Of a stretch of 64,000 nucleotides of DNA, positions 1 to 10,353 are shown piece after piece. The notes under the pieces were generated by a model that saw nothing but the letters and a program-made list of their open reading frames with translations, did not search any database and was not told the DNA's origin. Every line of letters starts with the position of its first letter. The first letter of the stretch is position 1. A program made the translations under genes and the position numbers. This stretch comes from Bacteroidales bacterium (lineage in GTDB: Bacteria > Bacteroidota > Bacteroidia > Bacteroidales > UBA1556). The stretch covers positions 1-64,000 of the forward strand of contig JAMOQI010000057.1 of assembly GCA_027064095.1 (NCBI GenBank). The letters run 5' to 3'.

Positions 1-141
1 ATATTTTTCAAATACCCAAATTTGAGTTTTTCTAAATCAGCCTGTTCCGAACTTGTTTCGGGAGGGTTCTCTTGCTTTGCACTCCGCTATTCATTGCTTA
101 TTAATACAAAAGCAAAGCGACTTGTATGAATAATGCGGGGT
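1..141 (-). repeat. Dispersed intergenic repeat, copy 1 (5' part, cut by window edge)
   Basis: Read on the minus strand this matches the 5' half of the elements at 26899-27133, 58575-58821 and 61678-61880. It begins with an inverted-repeat hairpin around an 18-bp core (107-124, plus-strand reading CAAAAGCAAAGCGACTTG). It continues through a conserved stretch around 25-60 (AAGTTCGGAACAGGC on the minus strand) and a GATTTAGAAAAACTCAAATT-type block. The 3' half lies outside the window. It abuts the 3' end of the subtilase gene. No open frame spans it. Confidence 0.8.
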
Positions 142-157
142 AATTTATAAGAAAATA

Positions 158-1816
158 TTATTGCTTGATAATTTTCTTAGAGAATATCTTATTGCTAATT
201 TCAATATTCATAAAATAGACACCTTGTGATAAATTAGATATATTGTCAATGTAGTAAAGATTGTTGCCTTTTATCGATTGAATATTTTCTTTTCTCCATA
301 CTTCTTTACCTCCAATATCGAATATTGAGATATTTAATTTGTGACTATCACTTTCATTTAATAAGATATATAAGTCTCTGACAAAAGGGTTTGGTAATAT
401 GATGGGACCTTTTATATCCTCAATAGGTAAAATTGTATCCACATTTAACAAAATGGAAGCTAGATAGAAATTGGGAATTCCGTAGCCATATAAACTATCA
501 GGTTTTAAAAATTGCCTTGAAGATTTCCTAATAGCATCTCTATATTCTTGAGCACTTTTTGTTTTTGTTGCCTGCAATAAACAAGCCGTTGCTCCTGCTG
601 TAAATGGTGTAGAGAAGGAAGTTCCATTTATTCTAATAATTTTTCCTGATGTGCTAATAACTGCGGCATTTTTTCCTCTCGCAGAAATATCTGGTTTAAC
701 TCTACCGTCGGATGAATATCCATGGGAACTGAAACTTGCTATTTCATCGTTTCTATCAACTGCTCCAACAGATATAACATCTTTAGCATCAGTGGGAAAA
801 CATATTTTACCCCACGAATTATTCCCTTCATTTCCTGCCGAGTTAAAAACTAATATCCCCTTTTCACTTGCTTTTTGAGCAGCTCTACTAACTAAGGTAG
901 TTTTCCCGTCTAATTGATCTATATTGTGATTGTATTTACTACTATCAAAACGAGTATAAACTAATGAAGATGTTATTATATCAACACCTAAAGAATCAGC
1001 ATATTCAGCTCCGAATAGCCAATTTGCCTCTTCAACAGGAAACTCTGAGCGATTGTCTTCAGTTTGAAAAAGATAGTAATCAGCATCAATTGCGCTTCCT
1101 GCAAATTTATTAGAAATAAATCCTGCCATAGTGGATAATACCATTGTGCCATGTGAACCAGAGTTAAATACTTCTTTCCCGTCGGTAGTAAAATTATGAT
1201 ATCCTAATAAATGATTATTAGATCGCAAATATTGAAATGCAGTCATAGTATTAACATTATTAAAACCATTATCTAAAACAGCTATCTGTATTCCTTCTCC
1301 TCTATATCCATTGTCTATCAGAGATTGTAATCCAATACTGTGAATTCTATCAGAAGTTTCTAAGAATGAGCTAATATTTGTTGTGTCATGATTTGATTGA
1401 TAACTGCTTGATTTTTTATTATTATCGCTAAATCCTATTTTTATATTTAAAAAAGGAGCCATAAATGCGATGCTGTCAACAATTGAAGAATGTTTTACTC
1501 TTTTTAATTTTATTGAATCGTCAATATAAACCATGGCTGCATTCATCCATCTTGATTGGTACGTTATTTCTAATCCATAATTTAACAAGCTATCTAAATA
1601 GAAAGGATTTACCGGAAAGTCACTACTATCAATCTGGATTTTGTTTCTTAGCCTTCTATCAATTGCTCTTTGTGAAAGGTAAATATTGGGGTTTGTAATA
1701 GAATAAGGGCTATTGTTCTTGTCTTTGAATGATATTAAATACCAGGATGGGAAACTTTGAGCATTTATACTCAAACTCATTGCTACTGTTAAAATGCTTA
1801 GTAAAAAAATTTTCAT
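158..1816 (-). CDS. Secreted S8 (subtilisin-like) serine peptidase with T9SS type A sorting domain
   Basis: A secreted endopeptidase of 552 residues. Residues 1-20 form a signal peptide ending in NAQ. Residues 21-160 are a prodomain with the SQRAIDRR motif seen in Bacteroidota S8 proteins. The catalytic triad is visible as Asp182 (AVLDNGF), His222 (SGSHGTM) and Ser400 (NGTSFSTP), with the oxyanion Asn329 in SAGNE. DNG replaces the usual D(S/T)G around the catalytic Asp, a tolerated variant. The last ~80 residues have the pattern of a T9SS type A C-terminal domain (PNPF, SIFDIGGKEV, LSQGVYFMNI, basic end). Inference: it is exported to the periplasm by Sec, passed through T9SS and released or anchored at the surface. 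It is the last gene of a minus-strand group and lies 6 bp after a lipoprotein gene. The substrate is unknown. Confidence 0.93.
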   Translation of the reverse strand: MKIFLLSILTVAMSLSINAQSFPSWYLISFKDKNNSPYSITNPNIYLSQRAIDRRLRNKIQIDSSDFPVNPFYLDSLLNYGLEITYQSRWMNAAMVYIDDSIKLKRVKHSSIVDSIAFMAPFLNIKIGFSDNNKKSSSYQSNHDTTNISSFLETSDRIHSIGLQSLIDNGYRGEGIQIAVLDNGFNNVNTMTAFQYLRSNNHLLGYHNFTTDGKEVFNSGSHGTMVLSTMAGFISNKFAGSAIDADYYLFQTEDNRSEFPVEEANWLFGAEYADSLGVDIITSSLVYTRFDSSKYNHNIDQLDGKTTLVSRAAQKASEKGILVFNSAGNEGNNSWGKICFPTDAKDVISVGAVDRNDEIASFSSHGYSSDGRVKPDISARGKNAAVISTSGKIIRINGTSFSTPFTAGATACLLQATKTKSAQEYRDAIRKSSRQFLKPDSLYGYGIPNFYLASILLNVDTILPIEDIKGPIILPNPFVRDLYILLNESDSHKLNISIFDIGGKEVWRKENIQSIKGNNLYYIDNISNLSQGVYFMNIEISNKIFSKKIIKQ

Positions 1817-1822
1817 TGATAA

Positions 1823-2491
1823 TTATTCTGTTCCGTATTCTAATAGTTGATAAATAACAGAGTATCCTTGTAAACCTGTTGTAAGTTTCTTTTTATTAAT
1901 ATGTTTGGAATAGAACATGCCTATATTTCTTGCATACTTTTCTTCATATATTATTTCTTGAATTAAATCAACTTCTTCATTGTAAATAACGGTTAAACAA
2001 CTGTCATTTTTCAGTCCTAATACTGTAGATTTATAATCTACATCAGAATATTGCGAGTCGGCAGACTCATTAATGTTCAGACTATTGTAATCCCAATTAG
2101 CACCAGCTACAACCGGAAAAATAAGTTTTATATATCTCATATTCTCTTGAACGGATTCTAATCTGTCATTTGTTATTGTTAATGAATAATTTGTATTAAA
2201 TGTCCATTGATTTGTATCACTTTTGGTGAATTTTTTCCAACGATAACTCAATCTGTTTTCGTTGTCATAATATTGACTATCAATAACTAATTTTACTTGA
2301 TAGCTAAAAGTGTCAATGGTAGAATTATAATCATTCCAAACTATTGAATCTACTTGATAGATACTATAGTTGTTTGTTTTTAAAGGGAAATAATTATAAC
2401 CCATATTTACGATTTCTTGTTTGCTTTTTTTACAAGAATATGTAAATGTTAACAGTGCTGCAATTAGTACAATAAATCCTTTAATTTTCAT
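1823..2491 (-). CDS. Lipoprotein of unknown function
   Basis: A 222-residue protein with a signal sequence and lipobox TYSC (Cys20), followed by lysines, so it is probably exported and lipid-anchored. The mature part starts with a FPLKTNNYSIYQVDSI segment typical of a small family of Bacteroidota lipoproteins predicted to be beta-rich. No catalytic motif can be seen. The next gene downstream, 6 bp away, is the subtilase, so the two are probably cotranscribed. Whether they act together is not shown by the sequence. Confidence 0.8.
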   Translation of the reverse strand: MKIKGFIVLIAALLTFTYSCKKSKQEIVNMGYNYFPLKTNNYSIYQVDSIVWNDYNSTIDTFSYQVKLVIDSQYYDNENRLSYRWKKFTKSDTNQWTFNTNYSLTITNDRLESVQENMRYIKLIFPVVAGANWDYNSLNINESADSQYSDVDYKSTVLGLKNDSCLTVIYNEEVDLIQEIIYEEKYARNIGMFYSKHINKKKLTTGLQGYSVIYQLLEYGTE

Positions 2492-2532
2492 ATATTAATT
2501 ATTTTATCAGTCACATGAGTTATATGATTTTA

Positions 2533-3633
2533 TTAGTCTAATTTCTTCATAATAAAACCTCCTGCAATTACATCATCATTTTCAAAAAACACTGCTGATT
2601 GTCCGGGAGTAATTGCGGATACCTTCTCATTAAACTCAACTCTTATAGTATTATTGTTATCGTTGTAAAGAATTGCCGGAGTTCCGGGGTCGTGATGTCT
2701 TATCTGTACTTCTACTTTCATTCCATCTTCTATCTGAGTATATTTTTGCCAGTTGATTTTTCCAACAATCATTTTTTTACTCATTAGTTCATTTTTGGGA
2801 CCAATTACTATCCTGTTGTTTTCAGCATCAATATTATTAACATAATATGGTTCACCCATAGCTACCAGTCCACGCCTTTGTCCAATAGTATAAAAGGGAA
2901 AACCGGAGTGTTTGCCAACTACAGTACCATCTTTAAGTACAAATTCACCACCATTTACTTTTTCTTCTAAACCTTCAACTTGTCGCTTTAAGAAACCACG
3001 ATAATCATTGTCTGGAATAAAACATATTTCATAGCTCTCGCTTTTTTTTGCAAGATTATCAAATCCATTTCTTATAGCAATTTCTCTTATTTCTGATTTA
3101 TGGAAATCTCCAAGTGGGAAAATGGTACGAGCTAAATTTTCTTGACTTACACCCCAAAGAACATAACTTTGATCTTTACCTCCATCAACACCTTTTGTTA
3201 CATAATACCTTCCATTTTTTTGTGCTAATTGGGCGTAATGTCCTGTTGCTATATGATAACAGTCTAATTCATCAGCTCTTTTCAAGAGAGCTTCCCATTT
3301 CATAAAAGTATTACACAAAATACATGGATTTGGTGTTCTTCCTACCATATACTCTGAAATAAAATTATTTACTATGCTATTTTCAAAATCTTCTCTGATA
3401 TCAATAATATAATGTGGAAATCCTTTGTTAACGGCTAATTCGCGGGCGTCGTTAATAGAGTCGAGGCTACAACATCCGGTTTCCTTGCTACTGCTGCCAG
3501 TTGTGGAATAGTCCCATGTTTTCATAGTCATTCCTACCAATTCATAGCCTTGTTCTATTAACAGTAATGCGGCAATGGAACTGTCTATTCCTCCGCTCAT
3601 TGCCACTAATACTCTATTGTTTTTTTTTACCAT
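2533..3633 (-). CDS. mnmA: tRNA-specific 2-thiouridylase MnmA
   Basis: Catalyses ATP-dependent 2-thiolation of the wobble uridine (U34) in tRNA-Lys, -Glu and -Gln in the cytoplasm. The length (366 residues) is normal. The PP-loop SGGIDSS is at 13-19. The catalytic cysteine pair is Cys104 in NPCILCN and Cys204 in YEICFIPD, corresponding to E. coli Cys102/Cys199. The GCCSLDSINDAR segment near residue 53 is common in MnmA. FYTIGQRRGL is in the central domain and an OB-like C-terminal barrel ends the protein. The start overlaps the 3' end of the upstream MORN-type gene by about 20 bp, which suggests translational coupling. Confidence 0.97.
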   Translation of the reverse strand: MVKKNNRVLVAMSGGIDSSIAALLLIEQGYELVGMTMKTWDYSTTGSSSKETGCCSLDSINDARELAVNKGFPHYIIDIREDFENSIVNNFISEYMVGRTPNPCILCNTFMKWEALLKRADELDCYHIATGHYAQLAQKNGRYYVTKGVDGGKDQSYVLWGVSQENLARTIFPLGDFHKSEIREIAIRNGFDNLAKKSESYEICFIPDNDYRGFLKRQVEGLEEKVNGGEFVLKDGTVVGKHSGFPFYTIGQRRGLVAMGEPYYVNNIDAENNRIVIGPKNELMSKKMIVGKINWQKYTQIEDGMKVEVQIRHHDPGTPAILYNDNNNTIRVEFNEKVSAITPGQSAVFFENDDVIAGGFIMKKLD

Positions 3634-4393
3634 TATTCTCTTTCCTATTGTCTATATATTTATTGTTGACATTATCCATTAAGTAAACCTGTTTGCCGTT
3701 TTCATATCTCTTCTCAATCTCCATAAATCCCATTTTGTATTTTTGAAATGAGTTTTTGATACCATTTACGTCAAATCCAATCCATACTCCGTCCATCTTA
3801 CCATTTACATACTGGCCTTTTCTAGATATTTTGCCGTCGATATAATAAGTAATATAGCTACCTGCCATTTTCCCCTCCACAAAAGTTGCTGATAACTTTA
3901 ATTTGCCATTGGAATAATACTCTTTCCAAGGACCATTTCGTAATCCATTATCCCATAAAACTTCACTTGCTAATTGACCATTTGGATAATACATTTTCCA
4001 GACTCCGTTTTTTATCCCATTAGAATAATTTTCTTCGCTAACTAAATTCCCATCTTTTGATCCATAATATTTCCATGTGCCATGCTTTTTTTTATTACGA
4101 TAAAAGCCGGTTGCTTTAATGACACCATTTTCATAAAAGGTCTTGATGGCAGCAAGAGTACCCTTTTCAGTGAAATTTATCTTACTTTGTATTTTCCCTG
4201 ATGGGTAATAATAGATAAATTGTCCAGTTTCGTATCCATTCTCAAACTGTCCCTTATATTTTATTTGTCCATTTTTAAATTTCTTTTGCCATTTTCCAAT
4301 TTTTCTGCCTTGAGAATCAGTTTTATTATACATCTGAGACATAGCTAAAACCGAGGAAAATACAAATAAAATTATTAATGATAAATTCTTCAT
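3614..4393 (-). CDS. Secreted MORN/YwqK-type repeat protein
   Basis: A 259-residue protein with a signal peptide (cleavage near SQMYN, residue ~20). At least eight repeats follow, of the form G.W..YY.NG.L..E..Y.NG, for example GVWKMYYPNGQLASE and GPWKEYYSNGKLK. Such repeats belong to the MORN-like / YwqK family (COG2849). Many database entries are labelled antitoxin because of YwqK, but nothing here supports a toxin-antitoxin role: the protein is exported and no toxin gene is adjacent. A structural or binding role in the envelope is likelier. It overlaps mnmA by 20 bp. Confidence 0.85.
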   Translation of the reverse strand: MKNLSLIILFVFSSVLAMSQMYNKTDSQGRKIGKWQKKFKNGQIKYKGQFENGYETGQFIYYYPSGKIQSKINFTEKGTLAAIKTFYENGVIKATGFYRNKKKHGTWKYYGSKDGNLVSEENYSNGIKNGVWKMYYPNGQLASEVLWDNGLRNGPWKEYYSNGKLKLSATFVEGKMAGSYITYYIDGKISRKGQYVNGKMDGVWIGFDVNGIKNSFQKYKMGFMEIEKRYENGKQVYLMDNVNNKYIDNRKENNGKKKQ

Positions 4394-4536
4394 ATTATAT
4401 GTTTTCGTACAAAAGATTTAAATAAGCCATAAATTTCAAGGTGAATTAAAATATATAGCAACTACAAAACTACTTAAAAAAAGTATGAGATAATATATAA
4501 CGATAAAAACGAAAACTATTTCAATGGTATATTTAG

Positions 4537-5064
4537 TTACACACCTAGTATTTTGGCATCAACAAAGAAAACAGAATGAATGTCAATAGTATAATCATGA
4601 GTTAATACTTCATCAGTAGTTGTTGTAATTTTAAGCTTAAAGCTGTCTTTTTTAATGTATTCTTTTAAATCAGTATTTGAAACATCGAGTTTTAGTTCTG
4701 TAGTATTGTCAGGTATATTATCTTTAGATGCAATTTTAATGTCTGATAAGCCATCAGCAGAAATGTAAATCTCAATAGATTTTAAAAAGCTAAAATCATC
4801 ACCCGATGGGTCTGAAATAGTCATTGTCATAGATTTAAGGTTAATACTTTCTATAAGATCTTTTCTAGTGTCATTAGATTCGAAAGTAGATTCTGAACTA
4901 GTGGATATATCAGGAGTGTAAATGTTGAAAGGTATATTAACTCCAAATGTTGATTCCACAGTAACAGAGGAATCATAATCCATGTCAAATTGAGTTAGCT
5001 TGTCTATTTTTTTACATGAAAAAAGAAGTGCTATAAAAATAAATACTAATGCTATTTTTTTCAT
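4537..5064 (-). CDS. Putative lipoprotein
   Basis: A 175-residue protein with a short signal sequence and lipobox LFSC (Cys17) followed by KK. The rest is rich in Ser, Thr, Asp and alternating hydrophobic residues, consistent with a single beta-sandwich domain. No family was recognised. It lies 23 bp downstream of the anchored thioredoxin and is probably in the same transcript. The high Ser/Thr and Asp content is typical of envelope lipoproteins in this phylum. Confidence 0.72.
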   Translation of the reverse strand: MKKIALVFIFIALLFSCKKIDKLTQFDMDYDSSVTVESTFGVNIPFNIYTPDISTSSESTFESNDTRKDLIESINLKSMTMTISDPSGDDFSFLKSIEIYISADGLSDIKIASKDNIPDNTTELKLDVSNTDLKEYIKKDSFKLKITTTTDEVLTHDYTIDIHSVFFVDAKILGV

Positions 5065-5087
5065 AATTAGTTTAATTTAAGTTTTTT

Positions 5088-5513
5088 TTAATTTAAGGCT
5101 TTAGTAATACTCTTTTTTAAAACATTTTTGTTTTTTAACCCAACTAATCTTTCAAATTCTTTACCGTCTTTAAATATTATAATGGTTGGTATATTTCGAA
5201 TACCTAATTGTTGAGCCGTTTTTTGATTTTTTTCAACATCTAATTTCCCTACTTTTACATTATTGTCATTATTCTCTTCAGCCACCGTGCTAACTATAGG
5301 CCCTTGTATTTTACAAGGCTGACACCATTCTGCCCAAAAATCTATTAGTACAACCTTTGTTTTAAGTTGTTGTTTAAAATTCTGGTCTGTAAATTCAACT
5401 AATTTATCGCTATCTTCAGTTCCTACTCCCGACATGAACATCCTATATCTTCGAATCATTAAGAAAGCTAAGATTATCACTACTGCTATTATTATGTATG
5501 CTGTTGTACTCAT
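5088..5513 (-). CDS. Membrane-anchored thioredoxin
   Basis: A 141-residue protein with one N-terminal transmembrane helix (about residues 5-20), then RRYR, then a thioredoxin fold from about residue 38. The active site is WCQPC (Cys64, Cys67) in the FWAEWCQPCK context, and the cis-proline loop is IRNIPTI. The family is a thiol-disulphide oxidoreductase. The positive charges lie after the helix, so the positive-inside rule puts the catalytic domain in the cytoplasm, not the periplasm as in most anchored thioredoxins. A TACTTTTG promoter motif lies 30 bp upstream. Confidence 0.9.
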   Translation of the reverse strand: MSTTAYIIIAVVIILAFLMIRRYRMFMSGVGTEDSDKLVEFTDQNFKQQLKTKVVLIDFWAEWCQPCKIQGPIVSTVAEENNDNNVKVGKLDVEKNQKTAQQLGIRNIPTIIIFKDGKEFERLVGLKNKNVLKKSITKALN

Positions 5514-5542
5514 TTCATCATTCTCAATTAATAAATAGAATG

Positions 5543-5550
5543 CAAAAGTA
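5543..5550 (-). promoter_or_regulatory. Promoter -7 element for the thioredoxin gene
   Basis: On the minus strand this reads TACTTTTG, a match to the Bacteroidota -7 consensus TAnnTTTG. It lies 30 bp before the start codon. No clear -33 TTTG was seen. Confidence 0.55.
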
Positions 5551-5682
5551 CTAACATTTTTTAATGGTATTTTAAAAGATATTTTGAATTGGTTTGAAGA
5601 TTATGATAGAAGTTCTCCGATAAAACTAATAAGGTGTAAGCAAATAGGTAATAATATGTATACAACCAAATGGTAATTTTAG

Positions 5683-5690
5683 TATCTTTG
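5683..5690 (+). promoter_or_regulatory. Promoter -7 element for the 5731 surface-protein gene
   Basis: TATCTTTG matches the Bacteroidota -7 consensus exactly and lies 40 bp upstream of the ATG. No convincing -33 element was seen. Confidence 0.55.
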
Positions 5691-5730
5691 TAAATAGTTC
5701 TTAAATAAAAAACTTATCTTAATTATTATT

Positions 5731-8142
5731 ATGAAAAATTTATTAATTCTTTTCTTGATTAGTAGTTTTGTTTTTAGTTTACCGAAAATTAAAGCTCAAA
5801 CGGTATCTATTACACCTACTACATTAGATTGTGGTAAAATTGAAATTTATAATGTGACTGATGGGTCTCATAGTTTTGATGCAGTTATTGGAGCTGCTAC
5901 ACCCACGCAAGATATTACAATAGATGCTTATGATTCTGCAGCAAATAATATTTCACCATCTTTTGAGGTCTCAATAGATGGAACCAACTGGTCTACATCA
6001 GTTACTTTCACACCAAGTACAGCTGGAGAAACAAAAACAATTTATGTTAGGAATTCCCCTACAGTTGACCAAGATGATAATAAATCAAGTGATATTTATG
6101 TTTATAATGCAGATTATAGTTCTTATGATGATATAGTTGCTTCAACAACAATTATATATCCAGAGATGGATGTGCAGGGGAATAGTAATGCTATTAGTAA
6201 TGGAAGTACTACTCCAAGTACTACAAATAATACAGACTTCGGAAATGTAAATATTAATAATAACAAAGATATAGTTTATACTATCGAAAACACCAAAGGT
6301 GGGTTTCCTCCATCCGATAGAGGTAAATTATTTTTAAAAGATAATGGAGGTGGATACGTTGAGCTTTCAGGTACTGATGCATCTATGTTTAGTGTTACCG
6401 TAGCTCCAACATCACCTATTAATCCGGCAGGTGGAACTTCTGATTTTACAGTTCGATTTATTCCAACCAGTACTGGTACAAAAACTGCTACAATAACTAT
6501 CTATAATAATGATTCGGATGAAAATCCTTATACTTATAGCATTCAAGGTACAGGAGTAGCTGTTGTTCCAACTGTTGCATCAACTACCGCTGTTAGTTCA
6601 AGAACAGAATCGTCTGCTTCTAGTGGCGGAAATGTAAGTGATGATGGAGGAAGTTCTGTAACTGATAGAGGAGTATGTTGGAATACATCAACGTCGCCTA
6701 CTATTTCTAATAGCCACTCTTCTGATGGAACTGGTACCGGTACTTTTTCAAGTACTATTACAGGAGGTGTTAGCAGTGGAACATTGTACTATGTACGTGC
6801 TTATGCAACAAATTCCGCTGGAACTTCTTATGGCCCTGAAATTACGTTTTATACCCTTTCTGCTGAACCAACAGATCAAGCTTCTAACTTCAGTAATACT
6901 GCAAAAAGTGATACTACACTTGATCTTTCCTGGTCAAGTGCATCAGGTGCTGACGGATATATTGTTCTTAAGAAGGATGGGGCAACTGCACCAAATAATA
7001 CTGGGGTTGATGATGGTATGAAATATACTAGCTTTAGTAGTTTGCCGGCAGGAACAAGTGTGGTTTGTGAAACAACCTCTACAAGTTGTCAAGTAACGGG
7101 TTTAAGTGCTACAACAGAATACAGTTTTTCTATAATTCCATTTGCTGTTGATGGTGATGATGCAACATATAACTATAAAACTGATGGAACTTTAGCTAGT
7201 TTAACAGCTTCTACTACTGCAGCTGTACCTTCTACACAAGCTTCAAATTTAAAATGGGCAACTGCTTCTTCAACCAGTATGGAGTTGACATGGGATAATG
7301 GTAATGGAGTAGGTAGAATTTTTGTTATGAAAGCCGATGGAAACGTTACTGACCCTTCCAATGGAACTACATATACTGCAAGTTCTACATTTGGAAGTGG
7401 TGATGATATTGGTGCTGGGTCTTATGTTGTATATAATGGTACAGGAAGTGCTAAATCAAGTGTTGTTGTAGATAATTTAACCTCAAGTACTACTTATTAC
7501 TTAAAGGTTTTAGAATATAATGGAAGTGGTGCTCAGACTACTTATAATACATCTTCATCAGGTACTGGTTTTGCTAATGGCAATAATGGTTCAACAGGAT
7601 TACCTATAAGCTTAATTTCCTTTACCGCAGATGTATCCAACAATAATGTATCACTTGATTGGGAAACAGCTTCTGAAGAGAATAATGATTATTTTATTAT
7701 TGAGAGGTCATTCGATGCTGAAAATTTTACTCCTATTGGTAAAGTACAGGGAACTGGAAACAGTAATGTTACTCAAAAGTATCAATATGTTGATGATGAT
7801 GTGACCAGTAATGGGGTTGTTTATTACCGTTTGCATCAATATGATTTTGATGGCAAAGATGAAATATTACCTAGTATTTCTGTTACTTTAAAAGATATTG
7901 AAGTAGGAATAGAATCAATTAGTATAATTGATAATTTTTTAAAAATTGATTATTCAAACTCAAAAGGAGTAAATACTGTGTTTCAAATTGTTGATATCAA
8001 TGGTAAGAGTTTACAAATGGCATTTTCAAGCGCTAGTGGTAAGCAAAGTGTAAACTTTAACTTGTCCGGATTAAGCCATGGTATTTATTTTATTTCAATG
8101 GAGCAAGAAGATAGATTAATTACTCGAAAGTTTATTTACTAA
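5731..8142 (+). CDS. Large T9SS surface protein with choice-of-anchor D and fibronectin III-like domains
   Basis: An 803-residue secreted protein. The signal peptide covers residues 1-23 (ends KAQ). About 140-280 has the pattern of an ASPM/SPD-2/Hydin-like (choice-of-anchor D) domain (DFGNV, FTVRFIPTSTGTKTATITI, QGTGV). About 280-380 contains an RGVCWNTSTSPT segment of the FISUMP/FN3-related kind. Two FN3-like domains follow (DLSWSSASGADGYIV and ELTWDNGNG). A conserved module near 625-720 (LISFTADVSNNNVSLDWETA) precedes a C-terminal sorting domain (VDINGKSL, LSHGIYFISM, final RKFIY). Inference: an adhesin or structural surface protein. No catalytic site is seen. It stands alone and is followed by a strong palindromic terminator. 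Confidence 0.88.
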   Translation: MKNLLILFLISSFVFSLPKIKAQTVSITPTTLDCGKIEIYNVTDGSHSFDAVIGAATPTQDITIDAYDSAANNISPSFEVSIDGTNWSTSVTFTPSTAGETKTIYVRNSPTVDQDDNKSSDIYVYNADYSSYDDIVASTTIIYPEMDVQGNSNAISNGSTTPSTTNNTDFGNVNINNNKDIVYTIENTKGGFPPSDRGKLFLKDNGGGYVELSGTDASMFSVTVAPTSPINPAGGTSDFTVRFIPTSTGTKTATITIYNNDSDENPYTYSIQGTGVAVVPTVASTTAVSSRTESSASSGGNVSDDGGSSVTDRGVCWNTSTSPTISNSHSSDGTGTGTFSSTITGGVSSGTLYYVRAYATNSAGTSYGPEITFYTLSAEPTDQASNFSNTAKSDTTLDLSWSSASGADGYIVLKKDGATAPNNTGVDDGMKYTSFSSLPAGTSVVCETTSTSCQVTGLSATTEYSFSIIPFAVDGDDATYNYKTDGTLASLTASTTAAVPSTQASNLKWATASSTSMELTWDNGNGVGRIFVMKADGNVTDPSNGTTYTASSTFGSGDDIGAGSYVVYNGTGSAKSSVVVDNLTSSTTYYLKVLEYNGSGAQTTYNTSSSGTGFANGNNGSTGLPISLISFTADVSNNNVSLDWETASEENNDYFIIERSFDAENFTPIGKVQGTGNSNVTQKYQYVDDDVTSNGVVYYRLHQYDFDGKDEILPSISVTLKDIEVGIESISIIDNFLKIDYSNSKGVNTVFQIVDINGKSLQMAFSSASGKQSVNFNLSGLSHGIYFISMEQEDRLITRKFIY

Positions 8143-8195
8143 TAATGTAACTATGAGTATAGCTTATGCCGAATTCAGGTTAATAGAATAAATTG

Positions 8196-8241
8196 TTAAT
8201 TAAAAGGCGTTAAAGATTAATCTTTAACGCCTTTTAATTAA
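8196..8241. terminator. Perfect 46-nt palindrome, bidirectional-type terminator
   Basis: The sequence from 8196 to 8241 is identical to its reverse complement. It has a GC-richer core (AAGGCGTTAAAGA) flanked by an A-rich 5' arm and a T-rich 3' arm. It lies 54 bp after the stop of the large surface-protein gene and can end transcription from either side. On the minus side no gene reads into it. Confidence 0.8.
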
Positions 8242-8458
8242 ATAAAATTTTAACTCAAACTATGTATTAGAACTTTGTTATGAAATATTTTTAGTAAGGG
8301 ATGGATTTTCTAATTTATGTTTCGGGTTAAATTCAAAAATGATATTTCCTAATTTCTATGATTTGTGCAAAAAACTTTGATAATTATAGAAAATTATGAC
8401 TTTATAATATCAAAGATAACTAAATGAAAAAAAAATGCTGATTTATAATAATTTATTA
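8242..8458. other. Intergenic region upstream of atpD, no gene seen
   Basis: A very AT-rich stretch between the palindromic terminator and the atpD promoter. No open frame with coding character, tRNA or clear hairpin could be supported. A long 5' leader or distal promoter for atpD is possible. Confidence 0.4.
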
Positions 8459-8466
8459 TATCTTCG
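8459..8466 (+). promoter_or_regulatory. Likely promoter -7 element for atpD
   Basis: TATCTTCG differs from TAnnTTTG at one position and lies 73 bp upstream of the atpD ATG, leaving a leader of about 65 nt. Confidence 0.4.
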
Positions 8467-8500
8467 TATGCCAAATTAAGCATTTAAATTGGCTTAATAG

Positions 8501-10048
<1,548 letters not shown>

Positions 10049-10059
10049 ATAATTGAATT

Positions 10060-10296
10060 ATGAAAGTTGAGGTTATTACTCCAGACAAGACTCTATTTTC
10101 AGGAGAACTGGATTTAGTGAAAGTGCCCGGGATTGATGGATTTTTCGAAATAATGAATTTCCACGCACCAATGGTGTCAATCCTTACTAAAGGAGAAATT
10201 AAGCTTGTGGATCATAAAAAACAAGAGCAGTTTCTTGAAATTAATGGTGGTGTTATTGAAGTAAATAATAACGTCGTTAAAATTTTAGCTGAATAA
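10060..10296 (+). CDS. atpC: F-type ATP synthase subunit epsilon, short form
   Basis: The epsilon subunit of the F1 central stalk, coupling rotation to catalysis. It has only 78 residues and contains the N-terminal beta-sandwich (VEVITPDKTLFSGELDLVKVPG, then FFEIMNFHAPMVSILTKG). The C-terminal two-helix hairpin that inhibits ATP hydrolysis in E. coli and Bacillus is absent. The short form is frequent in Bacteroidota, so this is not a local truncation. It begins 11 bp after atpD and is followed by a strong terminator. Confidence 0.95.
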   Translation: MKVEVITPDKTLFSGELDLVKVPGIDGFFEIMNFHAPMVSILTKGEIKLVDHKKQEQFLEINGGVIEVNNNVVKILAE

Positions 10297-10314
10297 AGTT
10301 TTACATATAAATAT

Positions 10315-10343
10315 AAAAAGCTCCTTCTGGGAGCTTTTTTTTT
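10315..10343 (+). terminator. Intrinsic terminator after atpDC
   Basis: A 10-bp stem (AAAAAGCTCC paired with GGAGCTTTTT), a 5-nt loop and a T-run of nine, starting 18 bp after the atpC stop. Confidence 0.9.
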
Positions 10344-10353
10344 ACATAATATT

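Noticed and set aside
3614-4393. MORN/YwqK-type protein as an antitoxin
   Set aside because: The name comes from annotation transfer. The protein is exported and no toxin gene is next to it.
10060-10296. atpC as a truncated pseudogene
   Set aside because: The short epsilon without its C-terminal helices is the usual form in this phylum, and the gene has a normal stop and terminator.
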